Origin: Labilibacter sediminis
GTDB taxonomy: Bacteria; Bacteroidota; Bacteroidia; Bacteroidales; Marinilabiliaceae
Direction of reading: 5' to 3'
Assembly (NCBI RefSeq): GCF_005877885.1
Contig: NZ_VCHY01000009.1
Location: 161,092 to 225,091, forward strand
DNA length: 64,000 nt
In this document: one piece after another, positions 35,910 through 46,143 of the stretch
Position numbering within the stretch: position 1 is the first letter of the stretch
Layout of the letters: every line of letters starts with the position of its first letter
The notes under the pieces: generated by a model
What the model saw: only the letters and a program-made list of their open reading frames with translations
The model's database searches: none
What the model was told of the DNA's origin: nothing
Translations under genes and position numbers: made by a program

Positions 35910-38174
35910 CTAAAAACCTGTTAATATAAAATTATCTTTTAAGCCTGATTCACTATTTGTTCCTACCATCACCTCAAACTCACCTGGCTCAACTAAAAAA
36001 TGACCAGCTCCATCATAAAAACCGAGCTCCTTATTTGTTAAAACAAATACAACTTCTTTGGATTGATTTGGCTTCAAACTAATTTTCTCGAAACCTTTTA
36101 ACTCTTTTACCGGACGAACCACACTCGCCACTTTATCGTGTAAATACAATTGTACCACTTCTTCTCCGAAAACGCTTCCACTATTTAAAACAGAAACCTT
36201 TACCTCTACCTTCGTATTGTCAACAACCTTTACGCTCATATCTGAATACTCAAACTGAGTATAGCTCAAGCCATAGCCAAATGGGTATAAAGGCTTTTCA
36301 CTACTATCTATATAATGTGGCCAAAAAACTTCTGTTTTAGGGCCGGGCCTTCCTGTCCTGTATTGGTTATAATAAATTGGTACTTGCCCTACATGACGAG
36401 GAAATGTCATTGGCAACTTACCTGATGGATTATATGCTCCATATAATACTTCAGCAATGGCATGACCGGTTTGGGTACCCAGATGCCATGTTTCAAGGAT
36501 GGCAGGAATATGTTCATCGGCCCAGGTTATGGCTAAAGGACGTCCATTCATCAACACCAACACAATATTTTGATTAACCTTATAAACTGCTTCTAACAAT
36601 TCTTGCTGCACACCAGGTAATCCCAACCTTGACCTTGACCGCCCCTCACCACTATGCAAGGCATGTTCTCCTAAAACCATAATAACAACATCAGACTTCT
36701 TAGCCAATGTTATGGCTTGTTGAAAACCTGATTTATCAGAGGTATTTACCTTAATTTTGGCAGAGAAAGCTGTTTCTCCTGTAATTAGCTTAGCTCCTTC
36801 TGCATATTTATAATTGACGCCATAGGATTTTAAACCTTCTAATACAGAAACAGCGGTATTGTCGTCTGCCGCCATTCGCCAATTACCAAGAGGGCTATCC
36901 TTATCGTTTGCCAAAGCACCGATCACAGCAACCTTACTTTTATTTTTCTTTAATGGTAAAAGCTGGTTTTCATTTTTAAGTAATACAATTGATTTTTTGG
37001 CCATATCCAATGCGGCTGCCATATGTTTAGGGTGGTATATCAGTTCCGTTTCCCTTGATTCATCACAATATTTATAAGGATCTTCAAATAAACCTAATTC
37101 AAATTTAACCTTCAAAATTCGTCGAACAGCATCATCAACCTTAGATTCCTCAACCTTTCCTGCCTTTACTAATTTTGCCAAACATTTAATGTATGCGTGC
37201 GACTCCATATCCATATCCGAACCACCAATAGCTGATAACTCTGCAACATGCTCTAAATCTTTTGCATAACCATGGTCTATCATTTCTTCACCACTACTCC
37301 AGTCTGAAATAACAAAGCCTTCAAACCCCCATTTATTTTTTAGTATATCGCGTTGCAACCATTTGTTTGCGGTTGCAGGAACGCCATTGATAATATTAAA
37401 TGAGTTCATAATCGTTTTTACCTTCGCCTCATCAATGGCTGCCTTAAAAGGTGGAAAAATAACATTATGCAAGGTTGTTGTACCTACATCTACAGTGTTA
37501 TAGTCCATGCCTGCTTCGGCAAAACCATAACCTGCAAAATGCTTTGCACAGGCTGCAATGGTATTCGGCGAGTTTAAGTCGTCACCCTGAAAACCATTTA
37601 TGCGAGCTACACCGATCCTAGCAGCTAAGTAGGTATCCTCACCTGCTCCTTCCATCACACGCCCCCATCGTGCGTCGCGCGAAATGTCAACCATTGGAGC
37701 AAAAGTCCAGTTTAGTCCCTCTGCGGATGCTTCAATAGCAGCAATCCGTGCCGATTTTTCTATGGCCTGAAGGTCCCAACTTGCCGACTCAGCCAAAGGA
37801 ATTGGAGACATTGTTTTATGCCCATGTATGACATCAAAACCAAAGATCATAGGAATACCAAGGCGAGAACTATCCACAGCTAAAGACTGCATTTTTCTGA
37901 CTTTAATGGCCCCTCTAACATTTAGCATAGAACCAACCCACCCCTTTTTAATGTGTTCATATTTCGTTTGGGCATTTTCTTCCGAAGGAACAGGGCCGGT
38001 TACATCCCAAAACCCATTATATTGGTTCATCTGGCCAATCTTTTCTTCCAATGTCATTTGACAAAGCAGGTTATCCACTTTTAAATCAATTTCATCTTTA
38101 AAATCCACCGTAGAATGGCAGGAATATATAAGCATCACTGATGCAATCAATACAATTATTATTCGAAAATTCAT
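35910..38174 (-). CDS. Glycoside hydrolase family 3, BglX-like beta-glucosidase lipoprotein
   Basis: 754 residues; lipoprotein signal ending at MLIYSC. BglX-type motifs: TLEEKIGQMNQ, FGFDVIHGHKTMSPIPLAES, RDARWGRVMEGAGEDTYL, CAKHFAGYG, nucleophile D291 in GFVISDWSS, then the second domain with VIGALANDKDSPLGNW and the acid/base region GEGRSRSRLGLPG, and a fibronectin III-like C-terminus. Predicted to cleave oligosaccharides from the non-reducing end in the periplasm. Closest relatives in glycan loci act on beta-1,4 or beta-1,3 gluco-oligosaccharides. Confidence 0.94.
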   Translation of the reverse strand: MNFRIIIVLIASVMLIYSCHSTVDFKDEIDLKVDNLLCQMTLEEKIGQMNQYNGFWDVTGPVPSEENAQTKYEHIKKGWVGSMLNVRGAIKVRKMQSLAVDSSRLGIPMIFGFDVIHGHKTMSPIPLAESASWDLQAIEKSARIAAIEASAEGLNWTFAPMVDISRDARWGRVMEGAGEDTYLAARIGVARINGFQGDDLNSPNTIAACAKHFAGYGFAEAGMDYNTVDVGTTTLHNVIFPPFKAAIDEAKVKTIMNSFNIINGVPATANKWLQRDILKNKWGFEGFVISDWSSGEEMIDHGYAKDLEHVAELSAIGGSDMDMESHAYIKCLAKLVKAGKVEESKVDDAVRRILKVKFELGLFEDPYKYCDESRETELIYHPKHMAAALDMAKKSIVLLKNENQLLPLKKNKSKVAVIGALANDKDSPLGNWRMAADDNTAVSVLEGLKSYGVNYKYAEGAKLITGETAFSAKIKVNTSDKSGFQQAITLAKKSDVVIMVLGEHALHSGEGRSRSRLGLPGVQQELLEAVYKVNQNIVLVLMNGRPLAITWADEHIPAILETWHLGTQTGHAIAEVLYGAYNPSGKLPMTFPRHVGQVPIYYNQYRTGRPGPKTEVFWPHYIDSSEKPLYPFGYGLSYTQFEYSDMSVKVVDNTKVEVKVSVLNSGSVFGEEVVQLYLHDKVASVVRPVKELKGFEKISLKPNQSKEVVFVLTNKELGFYDGAGHFLVEPGEFEVMVGTNSESGLKDNFILTGF

Positions 38175-38217
38175 TTTTATAAATTAATGTTGATACTCTT
38201 TACAATAGTTATTAGTT

Positions 38218-38265
38218 AATAGTCATAGAGGAAGTATCAAGTACAAAGTATCAAGATTCAAGACT
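38218..38265. repeat. Short-word repeat tract
   Basis: Built of near-copies of AGTATCAAG / AGTACAAAG / ATTCAAGAC. The same words recur in the tracts at 53631 and 60191. Confidence 0.5.
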
Positions 38266-38343
38266 ATTTACTTAACACTTAAAATCAATCCTTTAAACAC
38301 TTCAAGGCTGAAGCTTATTATTACGTTGTAATTTTCTTAACAT

Positions 38344-38397
38344 TGGGACTTTGTCCCAAACCCAACTTCCTTTTTGGCATCGCCCCAAAAAGGAAGT
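38344..38397. repeat. Double-hairpin intergenic element
   Basis: Two adjacent palindromes: TTGGGA-CTTTG-TCCCAA (38344-38360) and a perfect 13-bp stem ACTTCCTTTTTGG at 38365-38377 with its complement at 38385-38397, closing a seven-base loop. A GC-richer tail runs on to about 38550. Structure and base composition differ from the flanks, as expected of a dispersed intergenic repeat. Confidence 0.55.
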
Positions 38398-38634
38398 AAA
38401 AAAGTCTAGACCAAGAGAATCCTTCTTCCCACACCAGCCTCCAATTCCAGCCAACGCACAACCACCTCAAGTGCGCCCTTGAAGGCCTCTCGCCAACCCC
38501 GGCTCGGTCTCTTGCTCTGGCCAACCCTGCTTTGATTTGCAGCGCCTATTTTTTAATATTTTAATTTAATAGCATTAGGGTTAAAACCATAGAGTATTGA
38601 CACTAAAGCCATATTCTACTAAGTATTGCTTTAA

Positions 38635-39903
38635 TTACCACTCCCTGATTATTGATCGTGCCAACTTACCTGCCTGAGTCAGGTTATATTCCTTCCAGTT
38701 ACCCACGACACTGACGCCGGGTTTTACAATGGACCATTCTTCCTGTTTATCATTAACAGCCCAATTGCAATGTATAATCTGTCGGGCCTTACACCACTCC
38801 ATCCATTTTTCTGTCTCCGGATCATTTTGCGTATACCCCAGACTTCCCCATTCTGTCACCATAATGGGTAAACCGCTATCCATAGCAGCATTGGTTCTGT
38901 CGCGCAGCCATTGCTGATGATGCACAGAATAAAAATGCATGACATAAGCAATATTTGAATAACCTGTAATTGGATTTTCTGCAGCCAAATCAACGCGCTG
39001 AGACCATTCAGGTGTACCCACAACAATCAAATGATCAGGATCATGCTGACGGATGGCTGCTATCACTTTCTCGGCATAAGGTTTAATCACTTTATCCCAT
39101 GAAACATCAAGAGGTTCATTATAAATTTCATATATGATATTATCATACTCTCCATATAAGCGAGCCATTTCGCTAAAAAATTCAACTGCTTCGTTCGGGT
39201 AATCTTCAGCATGATGAGAATGCCAGTCAATAATTACATATAAACCTTCATCAATAGCTGCATCCACCAATGTTTTTAATGAGTTTACATTTGCGGTTTT
39301 GTTTTCCAGATAACCTCCCGATTCGTCAACACCCATTGCAGCTCTTATAATAGTAGTACCCCAATCAAGCTTTAACCATGACACCACTGAAGCGTTATAG
39401 TAGCGGTTACCTCCCCAGCCTTCATTACTCCAGAAAAAGCTATTTCCTGCCAGACTAACCGATTGACCATCTTTACCTACAATTTCACTTCCCTTCACCT
39501 GCAAACGACCATGCTTTTCCACAATAGAGGCATATTCATATTTTGGAAGATTTACAGTATAATTGAAACTGCTCAATCCATCTTCACAGTCCACTGTTAT
39601 GATTAATGACTGATTACTAATCTCTAGCAAATCCCCTTCTTTTAAATTGGCTTTTGTTCCATTAGACAAACGTAAAGATTTTACTTTTATCTGCTTGGCA
39701 TCATAGGGCAATAAACGCTTTGGAGTTATTTCATTATCAGAAATAACCGTTGAAAAAATGGAGTTATTGTATTCCAATTCCAGCTCCAAAATAAGATTCT
39801 GTTCATTCCCGGATTTATTTACTTCTTCATTCACGTCATCGCTTGAGCAGAAACAAAATATAATACTCAAAAAAAACACTATCATTAGTTTAATTACTTT
39901 CAT
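38635..39903 (-). CDS. GH5 endo-beta-glucanase (cellulase-like) lipoprotein
   Basis: 422 residues from ATG at 39903 (a GTG at 39927 would spoil the lipoprotein signal). The signal ends at CFCSSDD, an acidic tail suited to surface export. Residues about 35-120 form a small beta domain; the GH5 barrel starts at YASIVEKHGRLQVKGSEIVG and has VIIDWHSHHAEDY, acid/base E263 in IYEIYNEPL, VMHFYSVHH, and nucleophile E351 in IMVTEWGS. The pattern is that of subfamily GH5_2 endoglucanases. It probably makes the first cuts in the glucan chain at the cell surface. It is 24 bases after the GH9 gene. Confidence 0.92.
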   Translation of the reverse strand: MKVIKLMIVFFLSIIFCFCSSDDVNEEVNKSGNEQNLILELELEYNNSIFSTVISDNEITPKRLLPYDAKQIKVKSLRLSNGTKANLKEGDLLEISNQSLIITVDCEDGLSSFNYTVNLPKYEYASIVEKHGRLQVKGSEIVGKDGQSVSLAGNSFFWSNEGWGGNRYYNASVVSWLKLDWGTTIIRAAMGVDESGGYLENKTANVNSLKTLVDAAIDEGLYVIIDWHSHHAEDYPNEAVEFFSEMARLYGEYDNIIYEIYNEPLDVSWDKVIKPYAEKVIAAIRQHDPDHLIVVGTPEWSQRVDLAAENPITGYSNIAYVMHFYSVHHQQWLRDRTNAAMDSGLPIMVTEWGSLGYTQNDPETEKWMEWCKARQIIHCNWAVNDKQEEWSIVKPGVSVVGNWKEYNLTQAGKLARSIIREW

Positions 39904-39927
39904 TGTTTTGTTATTATTTAAATTCAC

Positions 39928-42402
39928 TTATTGTACATCGTCATTAAGAAGCTGTTGTACTGATAATACCAGAAACATATAATGAGAAGAACCTCCTCCC
40001 ATCACATATTCAGTTTGTTGCCATAAAAAAGGGAAGTCTAACAACTCCGGAAAGTCGGGTCGTATCAATGCCGTGCCTGAGATAACACCTCCAGGGATAA
40101 AAGACCAATCCCCCCGATTTACACCATAGGCTGTAGTTGCCGAATTAGCCCCCACCCCTGAGGCAAAAGACTTGGTGTTTTTACCAGGATGACACCCCAA
40201 AACAAAATTCAATGCATTAAAAACAATATCTGAATCAAAGATTTCGGGGTATGCTTTGGTTAAGAAATAATGCTGAAATCCCAAAGCCTGAATCCCCCAT
40301 CCGGCACCCCAAATATGGGGGTGATAAGGAATGCCGTATGGAGTTTCCTGCCCTAATTTGTCTAGCTGATCACTGTACTGCAACAGACCTTTTCTTAATT
40401 CCGTTGAAAATTTCTGGTTGCGCATGACATGATCGGCCCTCCCTATAAACCAACCTGTTTCTTGTATATGATTCTTGATATATTTAGTTTGTGATAGCAA
40501 ATACTCTTTATAGTGATTTTCTCCGGTTGTTAAAAACAGTTCTGTAGCAGCATGTATTTGAACAGACTGTATATTATCTTTTCCTTTTGTTAATTCATAA
40601 AGGTGCATCGCAACTTCCAACGCTTGTTGACTCAGTGTGTCATTATAACCTTTTAATACTCTTGAAGCAGCAGCCATGTGAGCGGCAGTACTCATCTCCC
40701 TATAGGCATTATCTTCAGTGAACACCCACCTGTCATCTATATTTCCCAAGATATTATCAGTCATATTAACAGCATCACCTAACATGACATACTGACGAAG
40801 ATTATTACAAATAATTCCCCGATATAATCTACCCATCGATTGATAAGCACCTACTAGTGAAAGTACACCATGCTCTATTTGTTGCAGCATATCCTGCTTG
40901 CCGTCGGGTTGATGAATTTCGGTAATTTTGGTCTCTTGATTTATCGTGGTTTCGTCGTAATTTATTTTAAAAGCCTCATGGCCCAAAGTAAGAATATATA
41001 CTTCTCCACTTTGTGATTCTACTCGTAAGTCGTAATCACCAGCATCATGCCACCCACCAACATTAAGTCCGGGCACAACATCTCCAGTTTGAAAATCAGT
41101 TAAAGTAGATGCCCCCTGCACGTAACCATCAAAATGATTATGGCTAGTGGGGGCCATTTGGGCATCATCCATATGGCAGCACCCGTGCCATACCCGATAC
41201 TTTTCATTCACTCTCATATGACACATCTGAACCGGCAAAAAGTACTCAAGTACAGGTTGCCAAACTCCCCTGTCATACACATCTTCAGCAATGCGAAAAA
41301 CTGCTGACTCAGATTTTCCATATTTTATTTGGTAAAGCCCTTCTTCCATCACATGAGAAAAGTCTACCTTTAAATATCTATATCTTAAAAAGTTACCTGC
41401 ATCTTTAGGTTTTATATTTTTAATTAATTGTTTCCCTGTAGAAGTGATATGGAACAATTGAGCAGAATGCCAAAGTGTATCACGCTGATCCAACTCAATT
41501 ACTGCTTCCTTAGGTTGTGCGGGATGATAGCCCAATTGAGATAGTTGAACAACTGGTTTATAAACCCAGTCTTTTACTACGTTAGGGGTAATAATCCACT
41601 CTATAGCACTTTTGGATGTATTGGGAGCAATCTCACTACGGACTACAAACCAACCATTATTATGGTTAACCCTACCATCCAGGAGTTGCAGGTTGGTTCC
41701 TTTTGATTCAATGGTTAAACGATTATAAGGGTCATCTGGTTGAATAACCAGTTGTTTACCTGCAGCATAAGGTTGAGCTATAATATTATTTGCATTGATT
41801 GGATTATAACTTCCTGAGTGATACTCAGGATTAACAATTTGGTTTGGTCCATTGGGCTGTATTGGAAAGTGACCATTTTGATCATCCATTATCCAGGTTT
41901 TACCGAATAAAGCACCCGGGAATAATTCTAAATTAAAACCAACCTTACCAATAAACTCCTGAGGTAATGGTTGGTCTAAATCAACGCTAACTAAAATTGA
42001 TTTCCCAACACTTTTTACTTTCACCTGATAGTTTAGTTCAAGGTCGGGATAAATCATAGGATTAAATCCTTTCAGGTGTCTGGAAGAATCCGGATAACTT
42101 AAATGTACTGTAATAGTATTAGAAGGAATATCTAAATGTCGTTCTTGTTGTAAAGGAATAGGTTGCCACTGGCCAGGTGTTGCTTCCAGACGCAGATCAC
42201 CGTTAGCTGCTACGCGATTACCATGCATGATAATTCCAATTCCTCCCTGATGACCTTCAGGATAGATGTCATCAAATGCCATCACATTAACACCTATATT
42301 TTTAAAATATCCTAAGGAATCTAAATTGAAAGACTGGCTTTGTGCAAATTTAGGGATAGCACAAAGAATCATTCCTGCAACAAGAAAACTAAATTTTGAC
42401 AT
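39928..42402 (-). CDS. Glycoside hydrolase family 9 enzyme with N-terminal beta domains
   Basis: 824 residues. A signal peptide (ending near PKFAQS) is followed by about 250 residues of unassigned beta-rich sequence, an Ig-like CelD_N domain (about 284-370, VVQLSQLGYHPAQPKEAVI) and the GH9 (alpha/alpha)6 barrel. Catalytic residues: D453 and D456 in GGWHDAGDYD and E798 in WQQTEYVMGG. GH9 enzymes cleave beta-1,4-glucans with inversion. The long N-terminal extension is unusual and may bind glycan. Located 24 bases upstream of the GH5 gene. Confidence 0.9.
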   Translation of the reverse strand: MSKFSFLVAGMILCAIPKFAQSQSFNLDSLGYFKNIGVNVMAFDDIYPEGHQGGIGIIMHGNRVAANGDLRLEATPGQWQPIPLQQERHLDIPSNTITVHLSYPDSSRHLKGFNPMIYPDLELNYQVKVKSVGKSILVSVDLDQPLPQEFIGKVGFNLELFPGALFGKTWIMDDQNGHFPIQPNGPNQIVNPEYHSGSYNPINANNIIAQPYAAGKQLVIQPDDPYNRLTIESKGTNLQLLDGRVNHNNGWFVVRSEIAPNTSKSAIEWIITPNVVKDWVYKPVVQLSQLGYHPAQPKEAVIELDQRDTLWHSAQLFHITSTGKQLIKNIKPKDAGNFLRYRYLKVDFSHVMEEGLYQIKYGKSESAVFRIAEDVYDRGVWQPVLEYFLPVQMCHMRVNEKYRVWHGCCHMDDAQMAPTSHNHFDGYVQGASTLTDFQTGDVVPGLNVGGWHDAGDYDLRVESQSGEVYILTLGHEAFKINYDETTINQETKITEIHQPDGKQDMLQQIEHGVLSLVGAYQSMGRLYRGIICNNLRQYVMLGDAVNMTDNILGNIDDRWVFTEDNAYREMSTAAHMAAASRVLKGYNDTLSQQALEVAMHLYELTKGKDNIQSVQIHAATELFLTTGENHYKEYLLSQTKYIKNHIQETGWFIGRADHVMRNQKFSTELRKGLLQYSDQLDKLGQETPYGIPYHPHIWGAGWGIQALGFQHYFLTKAYPEIFDSDIVFNALNFVLGCHPGKNTKSFASGVGANSATTAYGVNRGDWSFIPGGVISGTALIRPDFPELLDFPFLWQQTEYVMGGGSSHYMFLVLSVQQLLNDDVQ

Positions 42403-42604
42403 GAATTATTTTTTTTAAAATTGGGAAAATATTTTCCAGGCTGTAATGAGTGGTCTAATATAAAAGACAGGCTCCTGAAGTAAGAAGGGAGTATCAAATT
42501 ATTACTCATTTATAAAACTCTAACTAAGATTATAAGATCATAAAAATTTAATACTCCCTATAATACAAATTTACAAAAAACTATAGTTTGCAGCTCTATA
42601 GCTT

Positions 42605-44134
42605 TTAATCTTCAATATTTTTTGAAATAAGTTTATTAAAGCGATACATTGGATCGGCATTGGTACTTCCCAGGAATAAAGTTTTATCTTCCGCATCCGT
42701 ATAAGCAAAAACCTCATATTTACGTTCACCTCTGTCGTCGTGGAACCCGATACATACATCAGGGCTGCTTAACTGAATATAGATATACTTGTTACCATCT
42801 TCATCCTCGTCAGTTACTATAGTGTATGTATTTCCTTCACGAGCTGAATCATCTACAAACACTTGCGTTTCACCTGCCGGGTCACCAGCTGCTGCTGTAT
42901 AATAACCTGCATCTAAACCTTCCTGAGCAGCCATGGTAAATGTTACACCATGCGTATTAATTGAATAGGTTCCATCCGGATAAAAAGTAAACTCATCATC
43001 ATAAAGACCCATATTCGCCTGCTGATCTGCATCAGCAGCCCACCACCATTTAGATGGATCTAATAAATGAGCATATTCAGCAGCCCAACCATGAACACCA
43101 AGATGACCAACCTGAGTATTGTCGAGAGTCCAAGTGCGTCCATTAGAATCGTCACCGGTAAGAAGGCTCATTAAATCCTCTGCACTAATAACATCACGCG
43201 GAGCAGGCGCTTCACGAACAGGTTCATAACCTTTAGGGATAATTTTGCAATAACGGTTCTCTGTAGCACTCACAATTCTTAGATACATAGTTTTTGGATC
43301 TCCATCCTCATCATCTAAAAACTCATAACGGCGTTGCGTATTTTCATCATCATACCCAATGCACACATGCTCACTGCTCAGTTTAATAGCTACAGGATCT
43401 TCATCATCATTTTCTTCTAAACTAAAAGCATATCCTTTTCGTGCTTCGTCATCGACATCAACCTGCAAATCATACTGTCCGTCTGATGTTACTGTATAAT
43501 AACTTCTTCCACGTAACACATCAACAGCTTGTGTTTGTGTCTTTCCATTAGTATTTACTTCAAAGGTGCCATCACCATAAAAGATAAACTCATCATCCAT
43601 TATCTCAGCTCCGTCTTTATCTCCAATAGCAGCATCCCACCATCTGTCGTACTGATCGGCACCTGCGGCACCGCTACCTAGGAAACCTGCAACAGTAGGA
43701 TCCAATACCCAGGCTTGTCCTGCTCCGTTATTCGTTAATAGAGCAAACATCTCCAGGCTGGCATCCGACATACCATCATAGGTTAAGTCTTGAACCAGAT
43801 CTTTAGTAAGTACACCTGTGCGATCTCCATCAACAACAGTTAGTGTAACTTTATAAGTTCCTGCTGTTTTAACTCTAATAACTAATTCATTCTCATTAAC
43901 AACAGCAGCTGATCTACCTTCTATTTGCCATGCAAAAGTAGCATCCTCATGCATCTCTGACGTATTGGTTATAACAAAACGGAAGTCATCAACTTCACCA
44001 CCATCCAGCTGCAGATTTTCAATGGTAAAACTCAAGTCTTCAGAAGGAATTATATCTTTTGAAGCATAATCCATCTCATCCTCACATCCAAAGATAATGA
44101 GGGCTACTGTGGCTATCCATAAAAACTTTTTCAT
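42605..44134 (-). CDS. Surface glycan-binding lipoprotein with two repeated domains
   Basis: 509 residues; lipoprotein signal ending at LIIFGC followed by EDEMD. A PKD-like domain (about 30-110) is followed by two copies of one domain, about 118-305 and 325-505. The copies align over LLTxxxxxGxxWxLDxTxxGxLG, WWxAA, DDEFxFYxDGTxxxNTxG, SSxxVCIGxxDD and RRYE-type positions. Its place right after SusD is that of SGBP/SusE-F proteins, which hold the glycan on the cell surface. The exact ligand is unknown; aromatic residues in WWDAA and KWWWAADA could stack on sugars. Confidence 0.8.
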   Translation of the reverse strand: MKKFLWIATVALIIFGCEDEMDYASKDIIPSEDLSFTIENLQLDGGEVDDFRFVITNTSEMHEDATFAWQIEGRSAAVVNENELVIRVKTAGTYKVTLTVVDGDRTGVLTKDLVQDLTYDGMSDASLEMFALLTNNGAGQAWVLDPTVAGFLGSGAAGADQYDRWWDAAIGDKDGAEIMDDEFIFYGDGTFEVNTNGKTQTQAVDVLRGRSYYTVTSDGQYDLQVDVDDEARKGYAFSLEENDDEDPVAIKLSSEHVCIGYDDENTQRRYEFLDDEDGDPKTMYLRIVSATENRYCKIIPKGYEPVREAPAPRDVISAEDLMSLLTGDDSNGRTWTLDNTQVGHLGVHGWAAEYAHLLDPSKWWWAADADQQANMGLYDDEFTFYPDGTYSINTHGVTFTMAAQEGLDAGYYTAAAGDPAGETQVFVDDSAREGNTYTIVTDEDEDGNKYIYIQLSSPDVCIGFHDDRGERKYEVFAYTDAEDKTLFLGSTNADPMYRFNKLISKNIED

Positions 44135-44342
44135 GCGTTTATAATTTTATATTGTTGCATGGAACTCTCACGAAAATTTAATTATTATCCAGTGTAAAAA
44201 AATTGAACAATTAAATTTTACATGTTTGTTTCATCTTTCTTAATTTATTTGATATTGTCAGATAAAACTCCCAAATAAATTCAATAATAGCCTGTGCTCA
44301 ACTGAATTTAAATGGTTGTTTTATGCTTTTAAATTTTATTTA

Positions 44343-46010
44343 TTAATATCCAGGATTCTGATCGGCCGGTGTAATACCACCATTTGTTTGAATCTCAAGG
44401 AAAGGAATCGGGAAAATTTCAAAATGAATATCATACTGAGCCTGACGCTTGCTATAGCGACCATCGATTGGATATTCAATATTTAAATATTCCTCAGCCA
44501 TACCCATTCTGGTAAGATCATACCACACAGTATATTCAGCCAAAAACTCTTTTCTGCGCTCCTGAACAACAGCCACTTTCCAAGCTTCCGAAGAATAGCC
44601 TTTACTGGTTTTATAAGATGTATAGTAAGCCTGGGCATCAGGCACAGTAACCGGGCTGCCTGTTTCTCGGGTTACAGGAACAATGGCTTCTGCATCATAA
44701 TCTGCCGGAAAATCTGTTAATCCTACTTCCAGGTTACCAAAGGCTCGGTTGCGGATTTGATTAAGCTCAGCCCAGCCATCACCACCTGTCTGAAATTTAC
44801 ATTCTGCAAGGTTGATTAAAACCTCGGCATAACGCATAAACAAAGCTGATTTACGGTAATGGATCGTAGTAGTACCCTGCATCATACCGTTACTCTGCCA
44901 ATATTTTAGACATCTGTTATTGGCTAAGTTAACTTCTCCGGCTTTATACATACCTTCAGTAAAAATAGCATGGTTTTCACCTAAAGGAAAATAAGGATTA
45001 TCATTACCATATGTAACTACAGAATAGTCCTTACGGTAATCGCCTGGTTCCATATCCTCTACCCACTCATGAGAGATATAAAGTGAGCCCCATTCCATGT
45101 TATTACTTACCCACCAAACAGCATCTTCATTGTCTCCGGCACTCCAGTTCATATCCTCATGATCTGGATAGGCTACCTCCCAAACACTTTCTTTGCCAAA
45201 ACGATAATTAATCGCATTCATGGCTCCAAAGCATGGTTCTAATTCATAAATCCCTTCATCTACGATATCCTGTAATTCATCCTGAGCTTTAGCGTATTGG
45301 TTGTTTTGCATATATGCCTTTGCCAGATATGCTTTAATCATTCCCTTAGTCACACGCCCTGCTTCGTTATTACGAGGAGTCCAATCTACCTTATTTACAG
45401 CAAATTCGTAATCAGCAATTATTTTATTCCATGCTGCCTCTGTAGATTCCGGGCGCGGCTTATCAGGTGTATTAGAAAACGTTTCTCCTGTTTCCAACAT
45501 CGGTACCGGACCAAAATTTACAGTTAGATATTGGAAATTAAAGGCACGAATCACACGTCCTTCTGCTTCTAATATATCTTTGGTTTCCTGTCCTCCCTCA
45601 AATTTATCAGGATCAACACCTTCAAGCAACTCTAAAAATACATTTGCTCTATTAATAGCTGTATAACAATGTTTCCATGGGCCCAGGAAAAAACCATCAT
45701 CTGCCAACCAACCAAAACTTGACCAACTGGCATCCCATCCACCAGCCTGGCAATCCATAGCCGGCATATTACCAAGTTGAATTTGTGGCTTAAAGTTCCA
45801 GTCTCGATGTGTACCTGCACTTTGCATACCATAAAAAGTATCGTATAAACCATTTAACATCTGGTTCATCGTTACGTTTGCATCTGCATTAGCCATCGCA
45901 TCAGCACTTACTATATCGTGGTGATCTACTTCAAGGTAATCCTCACTGCATGCACTCATAACCAGAGTAAGCGAGGCTACCACCAAAGATTTTAGAAATA
46001 TATTTTTCAT
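44343..46010 (-). CDS. SusD/RagB family glycan-binding lipoprotein
   Basis: 555 residues from ATG at 46010 (a TTG at 46031 is the only earlier option). The lipoprotein signal ends at LVMSAC. SusD signatures: the N-terminal EDYLEVDHHDIVSADAMAN, TPR-like helices with NRANVFLELL and AEGRVIRAFNFQYLTVNFGPVPM, and the C-terminal VVQERRKEFLAEYTVWYDLTRMG (here quoted in parts) ending in IPFLEIQTN. It caps the SusC barrel and captures the glycan. 133 bases after susC. Confidence 0.95.
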   Translation of the reverse strand: MKNIFLKSLVVASLTLVMSACSEDYLEVDHHDIVSADAMANADANVTMNQMLNGLYDTFYGMQSAGTHRDWNFKPQIQLGNMPAMDCQAGGWDASWSSFGWLADDGFFLGPWKHCYTAINRANVFLELLEGVDPDKFEGGQETKDILEAEGRVIRAFNFQYLTVNFGPVPMLETGETFSNTPDKPRPESTEAAWNKIIADYEFAVNKVDWTPRNNEAGRVTKGMIKAYLAKAYMQNNQYAKAQDELQDIVDEGIYELEPCFGAMNAINYRFGKESVWEVAYPDHEDMNWSAGDNEDAVWWVSNNMEWGSLYISHEWVEDMEPGDYRKDYSVVTYGNDNPYFPLGENHAIFTEGMYKAGEVNLANNRCLKYWQSNGMMQGTTTIHYRKSALFMRYAEVLINLAECKFQTGGDGWAELNQIRNRAFGNLEVGLTDFPADYDAEAIVPVTRETGSPVTVPDAQAYYTSYKTSKGYSSEAWKVAVVQERRKEFLAEYTVWYDLTRMGMAEEYLNIEYPIDGRYSKRQAQYDIHFEIFPIPFLEIQTNGGITPADQNPGY

Positions 46011-46143
46011 CTGTTTAAATTTATTTTTCAATGATCAGATGGCACTCTCAAATAAAGTTTAATTATACACCCTTGTGCTACTTTCAATTAAAACTTAGCT
46101 GGTCGCTTCATCTGTCTAAAATTTCACTTCTATTATGATATTA

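Larger units (their letters stand above)
38175..38634. other. Intergenic region with repeat and hairpin elements
   Basis: 460-bp gap inside an otherwise tight gene cluster. It holds a short-word repeat tract (38218-38265) and a GC-richer block (38341-38550) with two hairpins. No gene is called here: the one open frame of note (38321-38524, minus) is rich in Arg/Trp and has no recognisable domain. Confidence 0.6.

Noticed and set aside
38321..38524. 67-codon open frame on the minus strand, rich in Arg and Trp
   Set aside because: It runs through the hairpin element and a GC-richer block; the product looks like a by-product of repeat sequence.
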